Below, in pieces: positions 10,052 through 19,384 of a stretch of DNA of 31,794 bases. This stretch comes from a virus. Numbering within the stretch: position 1 is the first letter of the stretch; every line of letters starts with the position of its first letter. Under the pieces are notes generated by a model. That model saw nothing but the letters and a program-made list of their open reading frames with translations. It had not been told where the DNA came from and did not search any database. Position numbers and translations under genes: made by a program. The DNA lies in the IMG/VR virus record IMGVR_UViG_3300025096_000078, positions 1-31,794 of that record. One strand, given 5' to 3'.

Positions 10052-13024
10052 TTAAACAATCTTTGGCTCTTCCCTAGGAGGTGCAGGAACATAAGGCCCT
10101 TGCTTGTCTGGTCTCTTGTAAACATCTCCAGGGCCAGCAGGATTTGGTGTTTCGTATGCGAGAGGCAATTGTGGACCAAGTAACTTCTTCAAGAGTTTAT
10201 CGGCATTATCAGATTCTCCACCTGTACCTCCCTCTTGAAGTTTGCGAATACCTCTGATCTTACGTGTCTTTCCAGTTTCATTAATATCAAAACTAGGGCC
10301 ACCAGCTACTAAGGTTCCATCGATAGCAGAAGAAATAATTATTTCCTTCCCTAATCTTTTATCTAATTTATCTCTTAAAGCTTGAGGCATGTCAGTACCA
10401 GTATGAACTTTGTATTGCTGTTCAAAAAATTCTATAGAGGTAATTCCCATTCGTTTCAAGATTTTATTTAAATCAGTGGAATAAGGGATAAAGTCATCAC
10501 CAGCTTCTATTGCATTGATTTGTTCAACAAAGACTGGTGTTGAATAGAAAGCTTCTTTGTTTACATTTTCTATTAGATAGAGATTCTCTTTCTTATCTCC
10601 TCTATTACCACCTGAAAGATTTTCTAATACTCCAGCTGGGGTATCTGCATAATGTAATCCTAGTTTTGTAGCTTTAGTTTCTCCTCTACCTCTAGCGTCT
10701 ACACCTGTAAGCATTTCATATTGAATTTCATTGAGGCGTTTCCTATACCAGTCACTAACAACTTTAGGTGTATAGCCAACGAACTTTGCACCAAGCTGTT
10801 GAAGAGGTTTGCCTTTAAGCATTCCAGCAAATCTTGCACGAGTTTCTAAAGTTGCTTGTCGTGCTGCATCAGTTCTTTGAACTGTTGTTAACTGAGCACC
10901 TTCAGGAATTGGAGGTAATTCTTTTATAGGTTGATTGTCACTTGATAGCCCATCATTTACTGATTCTTCTTCTACGACAGGAGATTGAGCCGTTTGATCT
11001 GTCGTAGTTGTTGGAGTTGTTGTTGTTGGGGATGGAGCAGTAACAGTTCCATTCCTTTGTAAATATCGATCATTAGCCAAACGGAAAGCCCCTGGTACTT
11101 TTAATCTCTCGTTGAAAGTGCCAAAAGCATTTGTATATAATTCATCTATTGCTCGTTTCTTTTCTGCCTGGCTAAGACTATCGTCTTTCATTATCTTTCT
11201 TGCTTCTATTCTTATAGGTCTTAGGAGATTTGTTGCTAAAGCAATTTCAGCAGCAGAGAACCTTTGGTCAGCATCTGACTCTGTAGGTAATAGGCCACCT
11301 GTTTTTCCAGACTTTTCATATTCTTTATATAAATTAGTTTCTTGTAATTCGATCTGATCTCTTAATTCTTTGTCTTCTGCTTTTACATCCTCGATGATTT
11401 GACTCGTGAGATTACTTGCTTGATCTTTAGTTATTAATTTTCTTCTTTCATAATATCTAATGGTTGAATATAACATTGCTGAATCATCACCAGCATCAAT
11501 TCTGTCCTGTAGATCATTGTAATTACTTTCTCTTAATTGAGCACCACGACCATTACGTAGGTTGGTTTCCATCTTGTTAAGTTCGTCTAGCCTTGCATTT
11601 CTTTTATGAATGTTGGTCTCGTTCCTATAAATATCAGAACGTTCATTTTGTATCCAGGTACTAAGTTGAAGAAGATTGACTGGAGTTGTAATTGTTTCTC
11701 CATCTGGAGTTGTGTATGTATAGTCTTGCCTCCCTTCTGTTCCTAGGTCGCTATCACTAGCTTGATCTATTGCTAGATTGTTTCGACTCTCTTGTATATT
11801 TGTACCGCTATCTGTATCAAATTGTTTGGAAGCATTCGATTGTTCTGTTGCTTTCTTATAAACCAAACGTCTTAATTCTCCTACAGAAGCATCACCTAAT
11901 AATTGATCTGTAAGAAGAGGAGGTTTATCACCTGGCCCAACTCGTGCAGCTGTTAGTTCTTTCTCTGCTTTATCAAGTAATTCAATTAACGTCGCTCTAT
12001 CACCACCTGATTTTTGAACAATTGAACCAGCCCAATCAGTTAAGAATGTAGATTTATTATCTTTAATTGCTTTTGTACTCATTCCTGAGTTACGGGCAGA
12101 TGTAAATACTGTTACCAAGGCTGTTCCATCGCCAGTCATTTCACTGACAGAGTTATCTAATCCTTGTGTATATCCTTGCTGGAGTTTTATATCTTGTGTC
12201 TTTGAATATTCGCTAGCCATCCATGATCTAGCGTTTGTTGTTTGAGCTAAAATCTGTGGTTGTAATTCAGCAAAGACATCAGGGTTCTGAATGTTTTGTC
12301 TTAAATAATTATTTACTTGCATATCAAATTGACTTGGCTGACCATCTACACCAACAGGATTAACAATTAAAGCACCACCTTCCTTTGTTTTTAATGATTG
12401 AATATAAGGCAACAATCCAGATACAGCCTTCAGTCCTTGCTGCTTTTCTATTTGATAACCTAAGTAATCATTAGTACGTGGATCTATATTCCTAAGCATG
12501 TCATATCTATCTTTCGCTAATGCTCTTTCTGCTGCTGAATAGTTAGCTGGTGTCTTACCGTCTGGCTTAAGATTATTAGCTATGTTCTCACTATCGTTTC
12601 TAATTTTATCTATAGGTCTTAGTAAGTTTCCACCTGATGCTGCAAGTTTGGCTGCTATACCAGCTGCCTCTTTCTTTGCTTCTTCATTCGCTTGTTTCTC
12701 ATAACCAAGATACGCAGAAGTAAATTGAGTTAAATTTGAATTTAAACTTTCTAAGGAATTAGCTAGGTTCTGAGCATCAGGCGAAGGTTCAGGTAATGGA
12801 GGTGGTGTTGGAATAGACGTAACACCAGGAGCTTGAGGTACACCTGTCTGTTGAAAAGCATCAATAGGTTGAGCTTGTGGAACTAAAGAAGGTGCTTGAA
12901 TTTTTGCAGTAGCAATAGCTCCAGGACTAGAACCAGTACCAACTAAGGTTTGTCCCCTAGAAGTTGAGCCTCTGGTAACACCAGTGTTGAGGCCAGCGGA
13001 TAGTCTTTTAGTAGAAGTTGCCAT
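10052..13024 (-). CDS. Internal virion protein, T7 gp15-like
   Basis: This 990-residue protein lies between the gp14-like and gp16-like genes, which is the place of T7 gp15 (747 residues), part of the inner core and of the ejected trans-envelope channel. The N-terminal 90 residues are rich in Ser, Thr, Pro and Gln, and the middle is mostly charged and helical. A Thr/Pro linker (SPTTTTPTTTTDQ) near residue 660 separates a C-terminal part with a Pro-rich end. No enzyme motif or membrane segment was seen. Its ATG overlaps the last base of the gp14-like gene, and 42 nt separate its stop from the next gene. Assignment is mainly by position and by overall character rather than a distinctive motif. 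Confidence 0.75.
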   Translation of the reverse strand: MATSTKRLSAGLNTGVTRGSTSRGQTLVGTGSSPGAIATAKIQAPSLVPQAQPIDAFQQTGVPQAPGVTSIPTPPPLPEPSPDAQNLANSLESLNSNLTQFTSAYLGYEKQANEEAKKEAAGIAAKLAASGGNLLRPIDKIRNDSENIANNLKPDGKTPANYSAAERALAKDRYDMLRNIDPRTNDYLGYQIEKQQGLKAVSGLLPYIQSLKTKEGGALIVNPVGVDGQPSQFDMQVNNYLRQNIQNPDVFAELQPQILAQTTNARSWMASEYSKTQDIKLQQGYTQGLDNSVSEMTGDGTALVTVFTSARNSGMSTKAIKDNKSTFLTDWAGSIVQKSGGDRATLIELLDKAEKELTAARVGPGDKPPLLTDQLLGDASVGELRRLVYKKATEQSNASKQFDTDSGTNIQESRNNLAIDQASDSDLGTEGRQDYTYTTPDGETITTPVNLLQLSTWIQNERSDIYRNETNIHKRNARLDELNKMETNLRNGRGAQLRESNYNDLQDRIDAGDDSAMLYSTIRYYERRKLITKDQASNLTSQIIEDVKAEDKELRDQIELQETNLYKEYEKSGKTGGLLPTESDADQRFSAAEIALATNLLRPIRIEARKIMKDDSLSQAEKKRAIDELYTNAFGTFNERLKVPGAFRLANDRYLQRNGTVTAPSPTTTTPTTTTDQTAQSPVVEEESVNDGLSSDNQPIKELPPIPEGAQLTTVQRTDAARQATLETRARFAGMLKGKPLQQLGAKFVGYTPKVVSDWYRKRLNEIQYEMLTGVDARGRGETKATKLGLHYADTPAGVLENLSGGNRGDKKENLYLIENVNKEAFYSTPVFVEQINAIEAGDDFIPYSTDLNKILKRMGITSIEFFEQQYKVHTGTDMPQALRDKLDKRLGKEIIISSAIDGTLVAGGPSFDINETGKTRKIRGIRKLQEGGTGGESDNADKLLKKLLGPQLPLAYETPNPAGPGDVYKRPDKQGPYVPAPPREEPKIV

Positions 13025-13731
13025 TACTGAATACGGGTATAACCAGTTTTAGTGGAGTACTTATAACCAGCGGATTTAATTCCACCAGCAACACCAAGTC
13101 CTGTTTGTGCTCCTCCTATGGCTGCACTCGCAATACCAACAAAGCCTACCCCTCGTGCTTTCTGTCTCATTAGTGGCTTAATCGGATCAAGAACAGTTCG
13201 TTCTAAGTATGGTTGCTGACTAGCGATACGACCACCACGTTCAATCTGTGAAGCACGTTTATTCTCTTTAACCTGTGCTCCAACAAAGGCAAGATTCTGT
13301 GAAGTAGCAAAGTCAAAGTATGCCTGTTGTCGTTTGTAATCAGCGAGAAGAGTAGTAACTGTATTACCAACACGACCAGCTGCTTTAACTTCACCTATTC
13401 GTTCTAACTTCTCACGTTGTGTTCGTCGTTTTTCTGTTCCAGCTTTCGCTTGTTCTTGAAGCATCTGTTGATTTAATAATGCGATATCACTTTCAAATGC
13501 AGCGTTAGCAAAGTATTCATTTTGCATCATCATATCCTCTTGTAATTGTCTTCTTTGATTTTCATTCGTTCTCTGTGCAGTCGCCTGCATTTGTTGGAAC
13601 GCAAAGTTCTGTTGTGCTTGTGCGTTCTGGAATGCGATCTGTTCATTCTGCGCCCTAACAGCTTGCTGCTGTTGCATGATCCCAAGACCACCTGAGATGA
13701 CACCTAACGTGATTGAGACTGGATCACACAT
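13024..13731 (-). CDS. Internal virion protein, T7 gp14-like
   Basis: This 235-residue protein matches T7 gp14 (196 residues) in position and style. Its N terminus is MCDPVSITLGVISGGLGIMQ, followed by a long helical region very rich in Gln, Asn and Ala (residues 20-95). The C terminus has a small-residue hydrophobic stretch (GVGFVGIASAAIGGAQTG) suited to membrane insertion. T7 gp14 forms the outer-membrane part of the ejection channel. The start is ATG and overlaps the end of the upstream gp13-like gene by 8 nt. It shares one base with the next gene, so the internal-protein genes are probably translated together. Confidence 0.8.
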   Translation of the reverse strand: MCDPVSITLGVISGGLGIMQQQQAVRAQNEQIAFQNAQAQQNFAFQQMQATAQRTNENQRRQLQEDMMMQNEYFANAAFESDIALLNQQMLQEQAKAGTEKRRTQREKLERIGEVKAAGRVGNTVTTLLADYKRQQAYFDFATSQNLAFVGAQVKENKRASQIERGGRIASQQPYLERTVLDPIKPLMRQKARGVGFVGIASAAIGGAQTGLGVAGGIKSAGYKYSTKTGYTRIQ

Positions 13732-14221
13732 GTTTGATTCTTACAAACTCATAGAAGAGGCGACCTTCTGGTCCCCATTGTGGATGCTTACGGATAAAAG
13801 TGAAACCCATCCATTGAATCCAACGGACATGAACTTCATTCCTGGCATCAACCACATTGAACAGAACAGGGTACTGTTCGTGAAGTTTTTCTAATTGTAT
13901 TTTCGATTCTCGCAGAAAGTAGTGCTTGTCGCTTGAATCTTCCAACATTGCTTGACGACCTAACATCCAAATACGACCAGCTGTTTCACTTTCAGGGACT
14001 ACTCCCCACATAGTGACAGGTTCACCATGCCTGCTAACCATAGTCATGCAGGGCTTTGACATGAAATAACAATAGAGAAGCCCACCTCTAGGTGAGCATC
14101 CAGACTGAGCTTGCACTTCGTCAATATCTTCCTGCCTCATTCCATCAGCAACTAATGCTGCGTCTTGAAGAACAGCAGGCCTTACATACGTTTCGCTCTT
14201 GAGTGTAGCCATCCCTCCCAT
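13724..14221 (-). CDS. T7 gp13-like internal virion protein (GNAT-like fold)
   Basis: The protein has about 165 residues and lies between tail tube B and the gp14-like gene, as T7 gene 13 does. It begins with YVRPAVLQDAALVADGM and ends with a segment (LFNVVDARNEVHVRWIQWMGF, then an aromatic-rich FYEFVRI) that parallels the C-terminal half of T7 gp13 and of GNAT acyltransferase-like proteins. T7 gp13 is needed for virion morphogenesis; no acetyltransferase activity is claimed here. The frame is open back to a TTG at 14242. I place the start at ATG 14221, with ATG 14212 (after a GGGAGGG run) as the alternative. The gene overlaps the end of tail tube B. Confidence 0.75.
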   Translation of the reverse strand: MGGMATLKSETYVRPAVLQDAALVADGMRQEDIDEVQAQSGCSPRGGLLYCYFMSKPCMTMVSRHGEPVTMWGVVPESETAGRIWMLGRQAMLEDSSDKHYFLRESKIQLEKLHEQYPVLFNVVDARNEVHVRWIQWMGFTFIRKHPQWGPEGRLFYEFVRIKHV

Positions 14222-16602
14222 TCTGCTGATTGGAATCGACAAGGTAAAGGACTAGTGCTAATTAGTTCTACTTTAGTATCTAAATTACTAGCCATCACAG
14301 GGACACGAAAAGAACCTGTATCTATTCCTGGGTTACCTAATAGTGGTGGACTTTGGCCAACAGTAATTCCGTTATATGGATATGTATTTACATCTCTACC
14401 AGCAGGAGTAATTTTTAATTCAAATGCAGAAGTCTCATCAAAGACAACAGTCCATGTCCTCATTTGTAATTTAGGTCCAGCGGCTACAGCCATGCCTCCT
14501 CCAGAGGGTGCTTCTTTTAGGTAAGGAGTACTGAATTCATAGGTCATGTCATATAGCTCACCGATGTAAAACTTAGCTGCACTTAGATCTCCTTTAACAA
14601 CCATCGTTCCCATTCCACCTGCACCACCTGTCAACGTTTCACTTGTTGGATTAATAACTTGGCCATGTTGAATCGTATTATTTGCAATGAATCTGCCTAC
14701 TACTGTCATAGTTCCTGTTGTCGCCATTGGGTACGGAAGAGTAATTGTTGTTTGAACTCCTAACCCACCAGGGTTTGTAACAGCTGTTGTGCAATCTGCT
14801 TCTGTTGTCTTCCTGTCTAATAGCAGTTCTATCTCTGTGTTTACATCAATGTTCTCTGGACGTAAAATTACATGTTCGAGGTAAACACCATCGCTATATT
14901 CAACAACAGCATATAAATCACTATCGACAATTACTGCGCCAAGTATGGATTTACTTCCTTTGGCTTCCCAATAAGACCATGCTGATTGAAGCTTGGTATC
15001 GTCTTCAAAGAAGAACTTATAGATATAAATCCTCTTGGGTTTATCTTTACTAACTGCAATAATTACATCTTCTGAAACTGAGGCTGTAAGTGTAGTTAGG
15101 TTCTTTGGAATAAAGCGAGGGACAGCTGATGTTACTTCTTCTGATAAGGGAACAGAACCAGTATTGTCAGGCAAGAAGAACTCACGTAGTCCAGTGAAAT
15201 CTCCTTTAGGAACAGGGAAATAAATATTCCGACCAACAGCTATAGGGTCTGTCCTACCATCCATATCGAAGGTAGTAATTGAAGTGATGTTTGCAGTCTT
15301 AGGTGTTAAAGCTTGACCAACATTCGTGCCAGCGTCTAATCGAAATTGTCCGTGTGAACTAAATAGTAATAAGGTATTAGCAAATGAAACGCTAGATAAA
15401 AGGAAGTTGATCTCAGTACCACCTGTGCTTAGATCTATCGGATCACTATCCACAACTGTTTGCACAGTCTCAGGCCAGAACCTGTCATAACTATCAGCCG
15501 CTGAAAGGATTGCACTTTCATCTGCCAGGAAGACAAGTCTATTTCTAAATAGGTTGAGGTTCTGAATAGTACTGCCAACAAAACTTGGTTGTACTGCTGT
15601 AGCTGCGTCACCTGCTACACGTCCTGACCAGTCAAACTTTTGAAAAGTAAACGTTCCGTTCGCATTACGAATCAACGTATGCGGCATGGTTGTTGCATCA
15701 AACTTATATACAATTCCTGGCCCTACTGTTTCTCTCCATATACCACCACCAAATCCACTACCTGCACTAGCTTCAAACTTTACATAATAATCATCTAATT
15801 GTGTTGAGACAGTACCCTGTACTTTTACAATAAAGCCATGCTCTGCAAGAACAGGCAAGTTATCTATCGTGTCAATAGTATCTTTAATGACAGCCGTATC
15901 CATTCCAGTTTTTGTATCACTACTTGTTACTGTGTAGTTAGTACCATCATCTTTAGTAATACGAATAATATAATCACTAGCTGTTACTGTATAGCCAGAG
16001 ATTGTATTAAGATCAGAGGCTAATTCACTAGCAATAGTAATGGTATCAGGCGTTCCACTACCTACTTCTGGAGTGGTATAACTCTTCTGTGTTCCTGCTA
16101 ATGTAACACGATAAGTTGTATCGTAATTAGCAGCCTTAATGAACACCATAGATTTAGTACCCCATGCTGTTGAGGTAGCACTATCCATTGCAACTGTCTT
16201 CTCACGATTGGTGATAAAGGTATAGTCAGCAACAGATGCAACTCTGAATTGTGAAGAAGGATCAGCACTGTTTGCTACATCTAAATATGTTTTACCATCT
16301 GGAAAAGTAATAGTCTTAGCTGTTCCATCTAAATCAAATACTTTCAAATCTCCATCAGTAATTACAACTAAGTATTGAATAGTTCCATCTCTATCTACTA
16401 CATGTATGAAAGGTCTAGTACTACCTGCGCTACCAGTAAACAATCGTGCAACGTGATTCATCGGAGGTCGTTTCTTTAAACCTTCGACTGCACTCGACAT
16501 ACAGTTAATAACTGACTCAGCCTGAGAACCCAGCCTTAATGCAGCTGGCTGTTGACTGACCCCATTGATGAGGTTGGGAATAGATGTGCTAACTAAAGAC
16601 AT
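14182..16602 (-). CDS. Tail tubular protein B (T7 gp12-like)
   Basis: This 806-residue protein is close in length to T7 gp12 (794). It opens with SLVSTSIPNLINGVSQQPAALRLGSQAESVINCMSS, which is the characteristic gp12 opening (IPNLxxGVSQQP). The protein forms the nozzle of the short tail. It begins at an ATG only 2 nt after the tail tube A stop. The body is beta-rich with repeated aromatic and glycine patterns as expected. The 3' end overlaps the gp13-like gene by up to 40 nt. The assignment is secure. Confidence 0.93.
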   Translation of the reverse strand: MSLVSTSIPNLINGVSQQPAALRLGSQAESVINCMSSAVEGLKKRPPMNHVARLFTGSAGSTRPFIHVVDRDGTIQYLVVITDGDLKVFDLDGTAKTITFPDGKTYLDVANSADPSSQFRVASVADYTFITNREKTVAMDSATSTAWGTKSMVFIKAANYDTTYRVTLAGTQKSYTTPEVGSGTPDTITIASELASDLNTISGYTVTASDYIIRITKDDGTNYTVTSSDTKTGMDTAVIKDTIDTIDNLPVLAEHGFIVKVQGTVSTQLDDYYVKFEASAGSGFGGGIWRETVGPGIVYKFDATTMPHTLIRNANGTFTFQKFDWSGRVAGDAATAVQPSFVGSTIQNLNLFRNRLVFLADESAILSAADSYDRFWPETVQTVVDSDPIDLSTGGTEINFLLSSVSFANTLLLFSSHGQFRLDAGTNVGQALTPKTANITSITTFDMDGRTDPIAVGRNIYFPVPKGDFTGLREFFLPDNTGSVPLSEEVTSAVPRFIPKNLTTLTASVSEDVIIAVSKDKPKRIYIYKFFFEDDTKLQSAWSYWEAKGSKSILGAVIVDSDLYAVVEYSDGVYLEHVILRPENIDVNTEIELLLDRKTTEADCTTAVTNPGGLGVQTTITLPYPMATTGTMTVVGRFIANNTIQHGQVINPTSETLTGGAGGMGTMVVKGDLSAAKFYIGELYDMTYEFSTPYLKEAPSGGGMAVAAGPKLQMRTWTVVFDETSAFELKITPAGRDVNTYPYNGITVGQSPPLLGNPGIDTGSFRVPVMASNLDTKVELISTSPLPCRFQSAEWEGWLHSRAKRM

Positions 16603-16604
16603 AG

Positions 16605-17210
16605 TTACCTAACGACGGCACGGCTTGGTCTATAAGTTGGGAAGATCCCAGTGTGATTCGGATTTCCACGCAGCATATTGTGCTCACTCTTTGTTGTCTC
16701 TTCCTCTAAGAATTGAACACGCGCTTCCTGTTCTGCTGTGATATTAATCTTAGTCAGGTCTGCACTACCAAGAATCGCATCTTGTAACTGTCTTCCTGCC
16801 CTAGTCATGATGTATTGATGGGCATGTTCAGGTAGATCATCCCAATCAAACATGTATGTGATATCTCCTTTTAGATCTTGAGTGAAGACGAAAGTCTGAT
16901 TCTTTCTGTCATATAGCTTGTTACCTCTTTGTGTTATGTCGTAGTCAGGGTAAAGCTGCTGATCTACTACGACTCTGCTAACGCTTGGATTAATCAGAAT
17001 CTCATTACTACTATCACGAGCTAGTGCTGCTTCGAAGTCTGTATTGAATGACCAGCCTTCTGATTGGACACTACGACTGACTGCTTTCAATGTGTCGTTA
17101 GCTTGTTTGGCTAATCCAAGCTGACCCGTCAAGCTATTGACAGGTGCTTCACCCATCATTTGCAGTACACGGTTCGTTGCTTCTAGTTCAGTAGTTCGCG
17201 CAAGTGCCAT
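16605..17210 (-). CDS. Tail tubular protein A (T7 gp11-like)
   Basis: This 201-residue protein is nearly the same size as T7 gp11 (196). The N terminus (MALARTTELEATNRVLQMMGEAPVNSL, with the LEAxNxxLxxxGexPVxxL pattern) is diagnostic for the gp11 gatekeeper family, which forms the ring joining portal and nozzle. It is the first gene after the capsid gene and its terminator, and it is followed after 2 nt by tail tube B. The start is ATG. No anomaly was seen. Confidence 0.92.
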   Translation of the reverse strand: MALARTTELEATNRVLQMMGEAPVNSLTGQLGLAKQANDTLKAVSRSVQSEGWSFNTDFEAALARDSSNEILINPSVSRVVVDQQLYPDYDITQRGNKLYDRKNQTFVFTQDLKGDITYMFDWDDLPEHAHQYIMTRAGRQLQDAILGSADLTKINITAEQEARVQFLEEETTKSEHNMLRGNPNHTGIFPTYRPSRAVVR

Positions 17211-17242
17211 AGCAAATAAGAGAAGAGGGGGCCGAAGCCCCC
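17211..17242 (-). terminator. Intrinsic terminator after the major capsid gene (T7 T-phi position)
   Basis: On the minus strand a 6-bp GC stem GGGGGC/GCCCCC (17,227-17,242) closes on a UUCG tetraloop and is followed by a pyrimidine-rich TCTTCTCTTATTT tract. It starts 10 nt after the capsid stop and ends at the tail tube A start. T7 has its only late terminator, T-phi, just after gene 10. Partial termination here would make capsid transcripts more abundant than tail transcripts. The structure is seen directly; the function is inferred. Confidence 0.85.
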
Positions 17243-17252
17243 ATAACAGAAG

Positions 17253-18218
17253 TCAGCTAGTTGCCCAGTAGATCTCGATTGCACAGTCAGGACGAAGAAC
17301 GCCTGTACCGTGAGCCATGGAACCGACCATGAATGTTCCCTGCCATAGGGCATGAACATCAGATCCTGTTTGTTCCATCTTCAGATCCATTAACTTCACA
17401 GTACCAACGGCTTGCTTGTTAAAGACAAGACCAACGTTATCTGTGTAGTTAGCGTGATAGGTGTTGTTCTCACCTGTTACGGCTGACCTGTTTGTAGTTG
17501 GTAGATGGTTGGACTTGACGATGCTGATGCCAGCAACCTTCAAGACTGTTCCATCTGCATATGCTCCAGATCCACCCCAGTCTCTGTTGAGAACATCAGT
17601 GGTTTGAGCCAACTTGTAATACTCTGTTGGGCCTAATACAAGAGTACGGTTCTCAGCTGGAACATTGTTAATGTCCATCTGTTCTGCCGCTGACCACATA
17701 GCAGTAACAAGGTTTGCACCTGTTACAGCTGCTTTGGTTGCAGCAACAATCTTGATACGAGTACCACCTGGAAGGTCAGTATTAGCGTTAGTGCTAGTAC
17801 GTGCAGCTTGAGCAATAGTTGCAGCTACGTTCTGGTCAAATTTATACGCAAGAGCATTGCCCATCTCAGCAGAATACTGAGATCTAACATCGTAATGATT
17901 CTTGGCCTCATCAATATCTGCAAGAAAAACTTGAGAAACAAGCTTATCATCAATATTGATGGTAGCTTCAGCATGCTTGATAGCATTACCTGTTAGCTGG
18001 GTGCCAGGTGTGTGATAGGCAGTTGAGCTGAGTCCAATAATTGGAAACTGTGCTGATTTGCCTGATGAGATAGTTCTTACTGTATGTAAGTTCTCGAACA
18101 CCGTAGCTTTACGGAACGCAGACAGTACCTCTCCACTGAAGACCTTGAGGAACAAGGCATCATAAGAAGTACCAGTCGCGTTCACCAGGCCCAGCCTGGA
18201 AACGGTCATGTTGGCCAT
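17253..18218 (-). CDS. Major capsid protein (T7 gp10A-like)
   Basis: This 321-residue protein lies between scaffold and tail tube A and has the features of T7-type HK97-fold capsids. It has an extended N arm, TSYDALFLKVFSGEVLSAFRKATVFENLHTVRTISSGKSAQFP, where the E-loop region begins; an IDDKLVSQVFLADIDEAKNHYDVRS segment; and a C-terminal domain ending ALWQGTFMVGSMAHGTGVLRP. T7 gp10A is 345 residues. The start is ATG at 18,218. A 111-nt gap upstream separates it from the scaffold gene, and a strong hairpin terminator follows. No gp10B-type frameshift extension is apparent, because the stop is followed at once by the terminator. Confidence 0.93.
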   Translation of the reverse strand: MANMTVSRLGLVNATGTSYDALFLKVFSGEVLSAFRKATVFENLHTVRTISSGKSAQFPIIGLSSTAYHTPGTQLTGNAIKHAEATINIDDKLVSQVFLADIDEAKNHYDVRSQYSAEMGNALAYKFDQNVAATIAQAARTSTNANTDLPGGTRIKIVAATKAAVTGANLVTAMWSAAEQMDINNVPAENRTLVLGPTEYYKLAQTTDVLNRDWGGSGAYADGTVLKVAGISIVKSNHLPTTNRSAVTGENNTYHANYTDNVGLVFNKQAVGTVKLMDLKMEQTGSDVHALWQGTFMVGSMAHGTGVLRPDCAIEIYWATS

Positions 18219-18329
18219 AAGTTAAACCTAGAAGAAAGGGAGTCCCTGACCTCGCTTCCTTCCACTTAGGGTGTCCGTCGCAACGGGCCAGAGTTTCAGT
18301 GACAGGTCTAGGTAATTAGATAATAGCTC
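18219..18329 (-). other. Non-coding gap between scaffold and capsid genes (possible late promoter site)
   Basis: This 111-nt gap is one of the few non-coding stretches among the virion genes. In T7 the strong phi10 promoter lies at the equivalent place. I see a small inverted repeat (CCGT/ACGG, 18,275-18,286) and no clear CCTATAGGGG-type core. A promoter here is inference from position only. Confidence 0.3.
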
Positions 18330-19130
18330 CTACATAACATTTGATCTAGCAAGCTTGGCTTCTACTTTCTTTCTGAATGCAGAATCAGTTTCATAAAGAG
18401 GATCATTCATTGCTGCAACAACCTGTGCAGTTGATTCAAATTTCTCGTTTGAATTCTTAGCAGTTTTACCTCCTATTAGTTTTGGTTCACGAGCTGCATT
18501 AGCTGCATAAGTACTTTGTAATCCAGCTATTGCAATTCGGATCTGATCTTTATTAGGAGTACGAATCATATTATTAAAGGCATCGATCTCACCTTGTTCG
18601 AGGTTGTTACCTGCCCACTCAATCATGTTGTTGTACTCAGCTTCTCCTCCAAACTCTTGTTTGATTTCCATGATTTGCTGAGTAGCAAGCTGGGTATCTT
18701 GAGTCTGTCTGAATTGCAATCCAGAAAGATAAGAGTCAACCATGTCACGAGAGAAGCCTGCACCTTCTAGCTCTCCATAGTCTTCAGTTGTTAACTCACC
18801 CGTTTCTTGCCAACGGGTATTCATGTCTTGGAAATTAATTCCGTTCTCTTCAAATCGACCACCAATGAAATCACCATAGATTTCTTTGGGATTAGTTTCT
18901 TCTCCTTCTGATTCAGACTCACTGACTTCAGACTCTTCAGCAGATTCACCTTTGCTTAGTTTCTGTTGAAGTTCTTGGTAGCCCTTCTCTAAATCCTCAA
19001 CTGATTTGTATTTACCAGCGAGGAGTTCAGGACTTTCAGTTTCAACTTTGTCAGATTCTTGGAGTGACGCTTGATCTTCGGGCGAGAGAGCCGGAGTGAC
19101 TTCCTCTTTAATGGTGATTGCTTCAGGCAT
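18330..19130 (-). CDS. Capsid assembly scaffolding protein (T7 gp9-like)
   Basis: This 266-residue, strongly acidic and predicted helical protein is rich in Glu, Gln and Ser (for example GESAEESEVSESESEGEE near residues 60-77). It sits directly before the capsid gene, as T7 gp9 (307 residues) does. Its C terminus is basic (AFRKKVEAKLARSNVM), the usual capsid-binding end of scaffolds. Scaffolds guide procapsid assembly and then leave. The start is ATG at 19,130, 8 nt after the small Pro-rich gene. Assignment rests on position, composition and size. Confidence 0.85.
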   Translation of the reverse strand: MPEAITIKEEVTPALSPEDQASLQESDKVETESPELLAGKYKSVEDLEKGYQELQQKLSKGESAEESEVSESESEGEETNPKEIYGDFIGGRFEENGINFQDMNTRWQETGELTTEDYGELEGAGFSRDMVDSYLSGLQFRQTQDTQLATQQIMEIKQEFGGEAEYNNMIEWAGNNLEQGEIDAFNNMIRTPNKDQIRIAIAGLQSTYAANAAREPKLIGGKTAKNSNEKFESTAQVVAAMNDPLYETDSAFRKKVEAKLARSNVM

Positions 19131-19138
19131 GGGTCTGT

Positions 19139-19384
19139 TTATTTAATGGTGATGTGATTAGGGTTGTCTTTAATGACAGTAGGTTTCCACTCTGGAGGAG
19201 TCTTAGGCTTCTTAGCTTTAGGAGATTTAATAGCAGGTAGTTCTTTGACTCCTTCTTCTGGAGGTGGAACTTCTTTAGGGGGTGGGGATTGCTCCACTTG
19301 GGAGTCCGTCGCCTGCGGCTTGGGCGTCGGGGAGGACGTTGGCAACGGCTCCTTCGTTGGTTCCTTCTGAGAACTGGGGTCCAT
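19139..19384 (-). CDS. Small proline/lysine-rich protein overlapping the portal 3' end
   Basis: This 81-residue protein contains repeated Pro and Lys (PPPKEVPPPEEG, then SPKAKKPKTPPEWKP) and no hydrophobic core, so it is probably disordered. The start ATG at 19,384 has a textbook AAGGAG seven bases upstream, inside the portal gene. The gene overlaps the portal C terminus by 110 nt in the +1 frame and ends 8 nt before the scaffold gene. Without it, the 136 nt between the portal stop and the scaffold start would be empty. The function is unknown; the context suggests a role in head assembly. It could alternatively be expressed as a frameshifted portal tail (see findings). Confidence 0.6.
   Translation of the reverse strand: MDPSSQKEPTKEPLPTSSPTPKPQATDSQVEQSPPPKEVPPPEEGVKELPAIKSPKAKKPKTPPEWKPTVIKDNPNHITIK

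Noticed and set aside
14165-14524. A 119-codon plus-strand ORF opposite tail tube B and gp13-like genes
   Set aside because: Shadow of two well-supported genes, with no domain and no place in any plus-strand operon.
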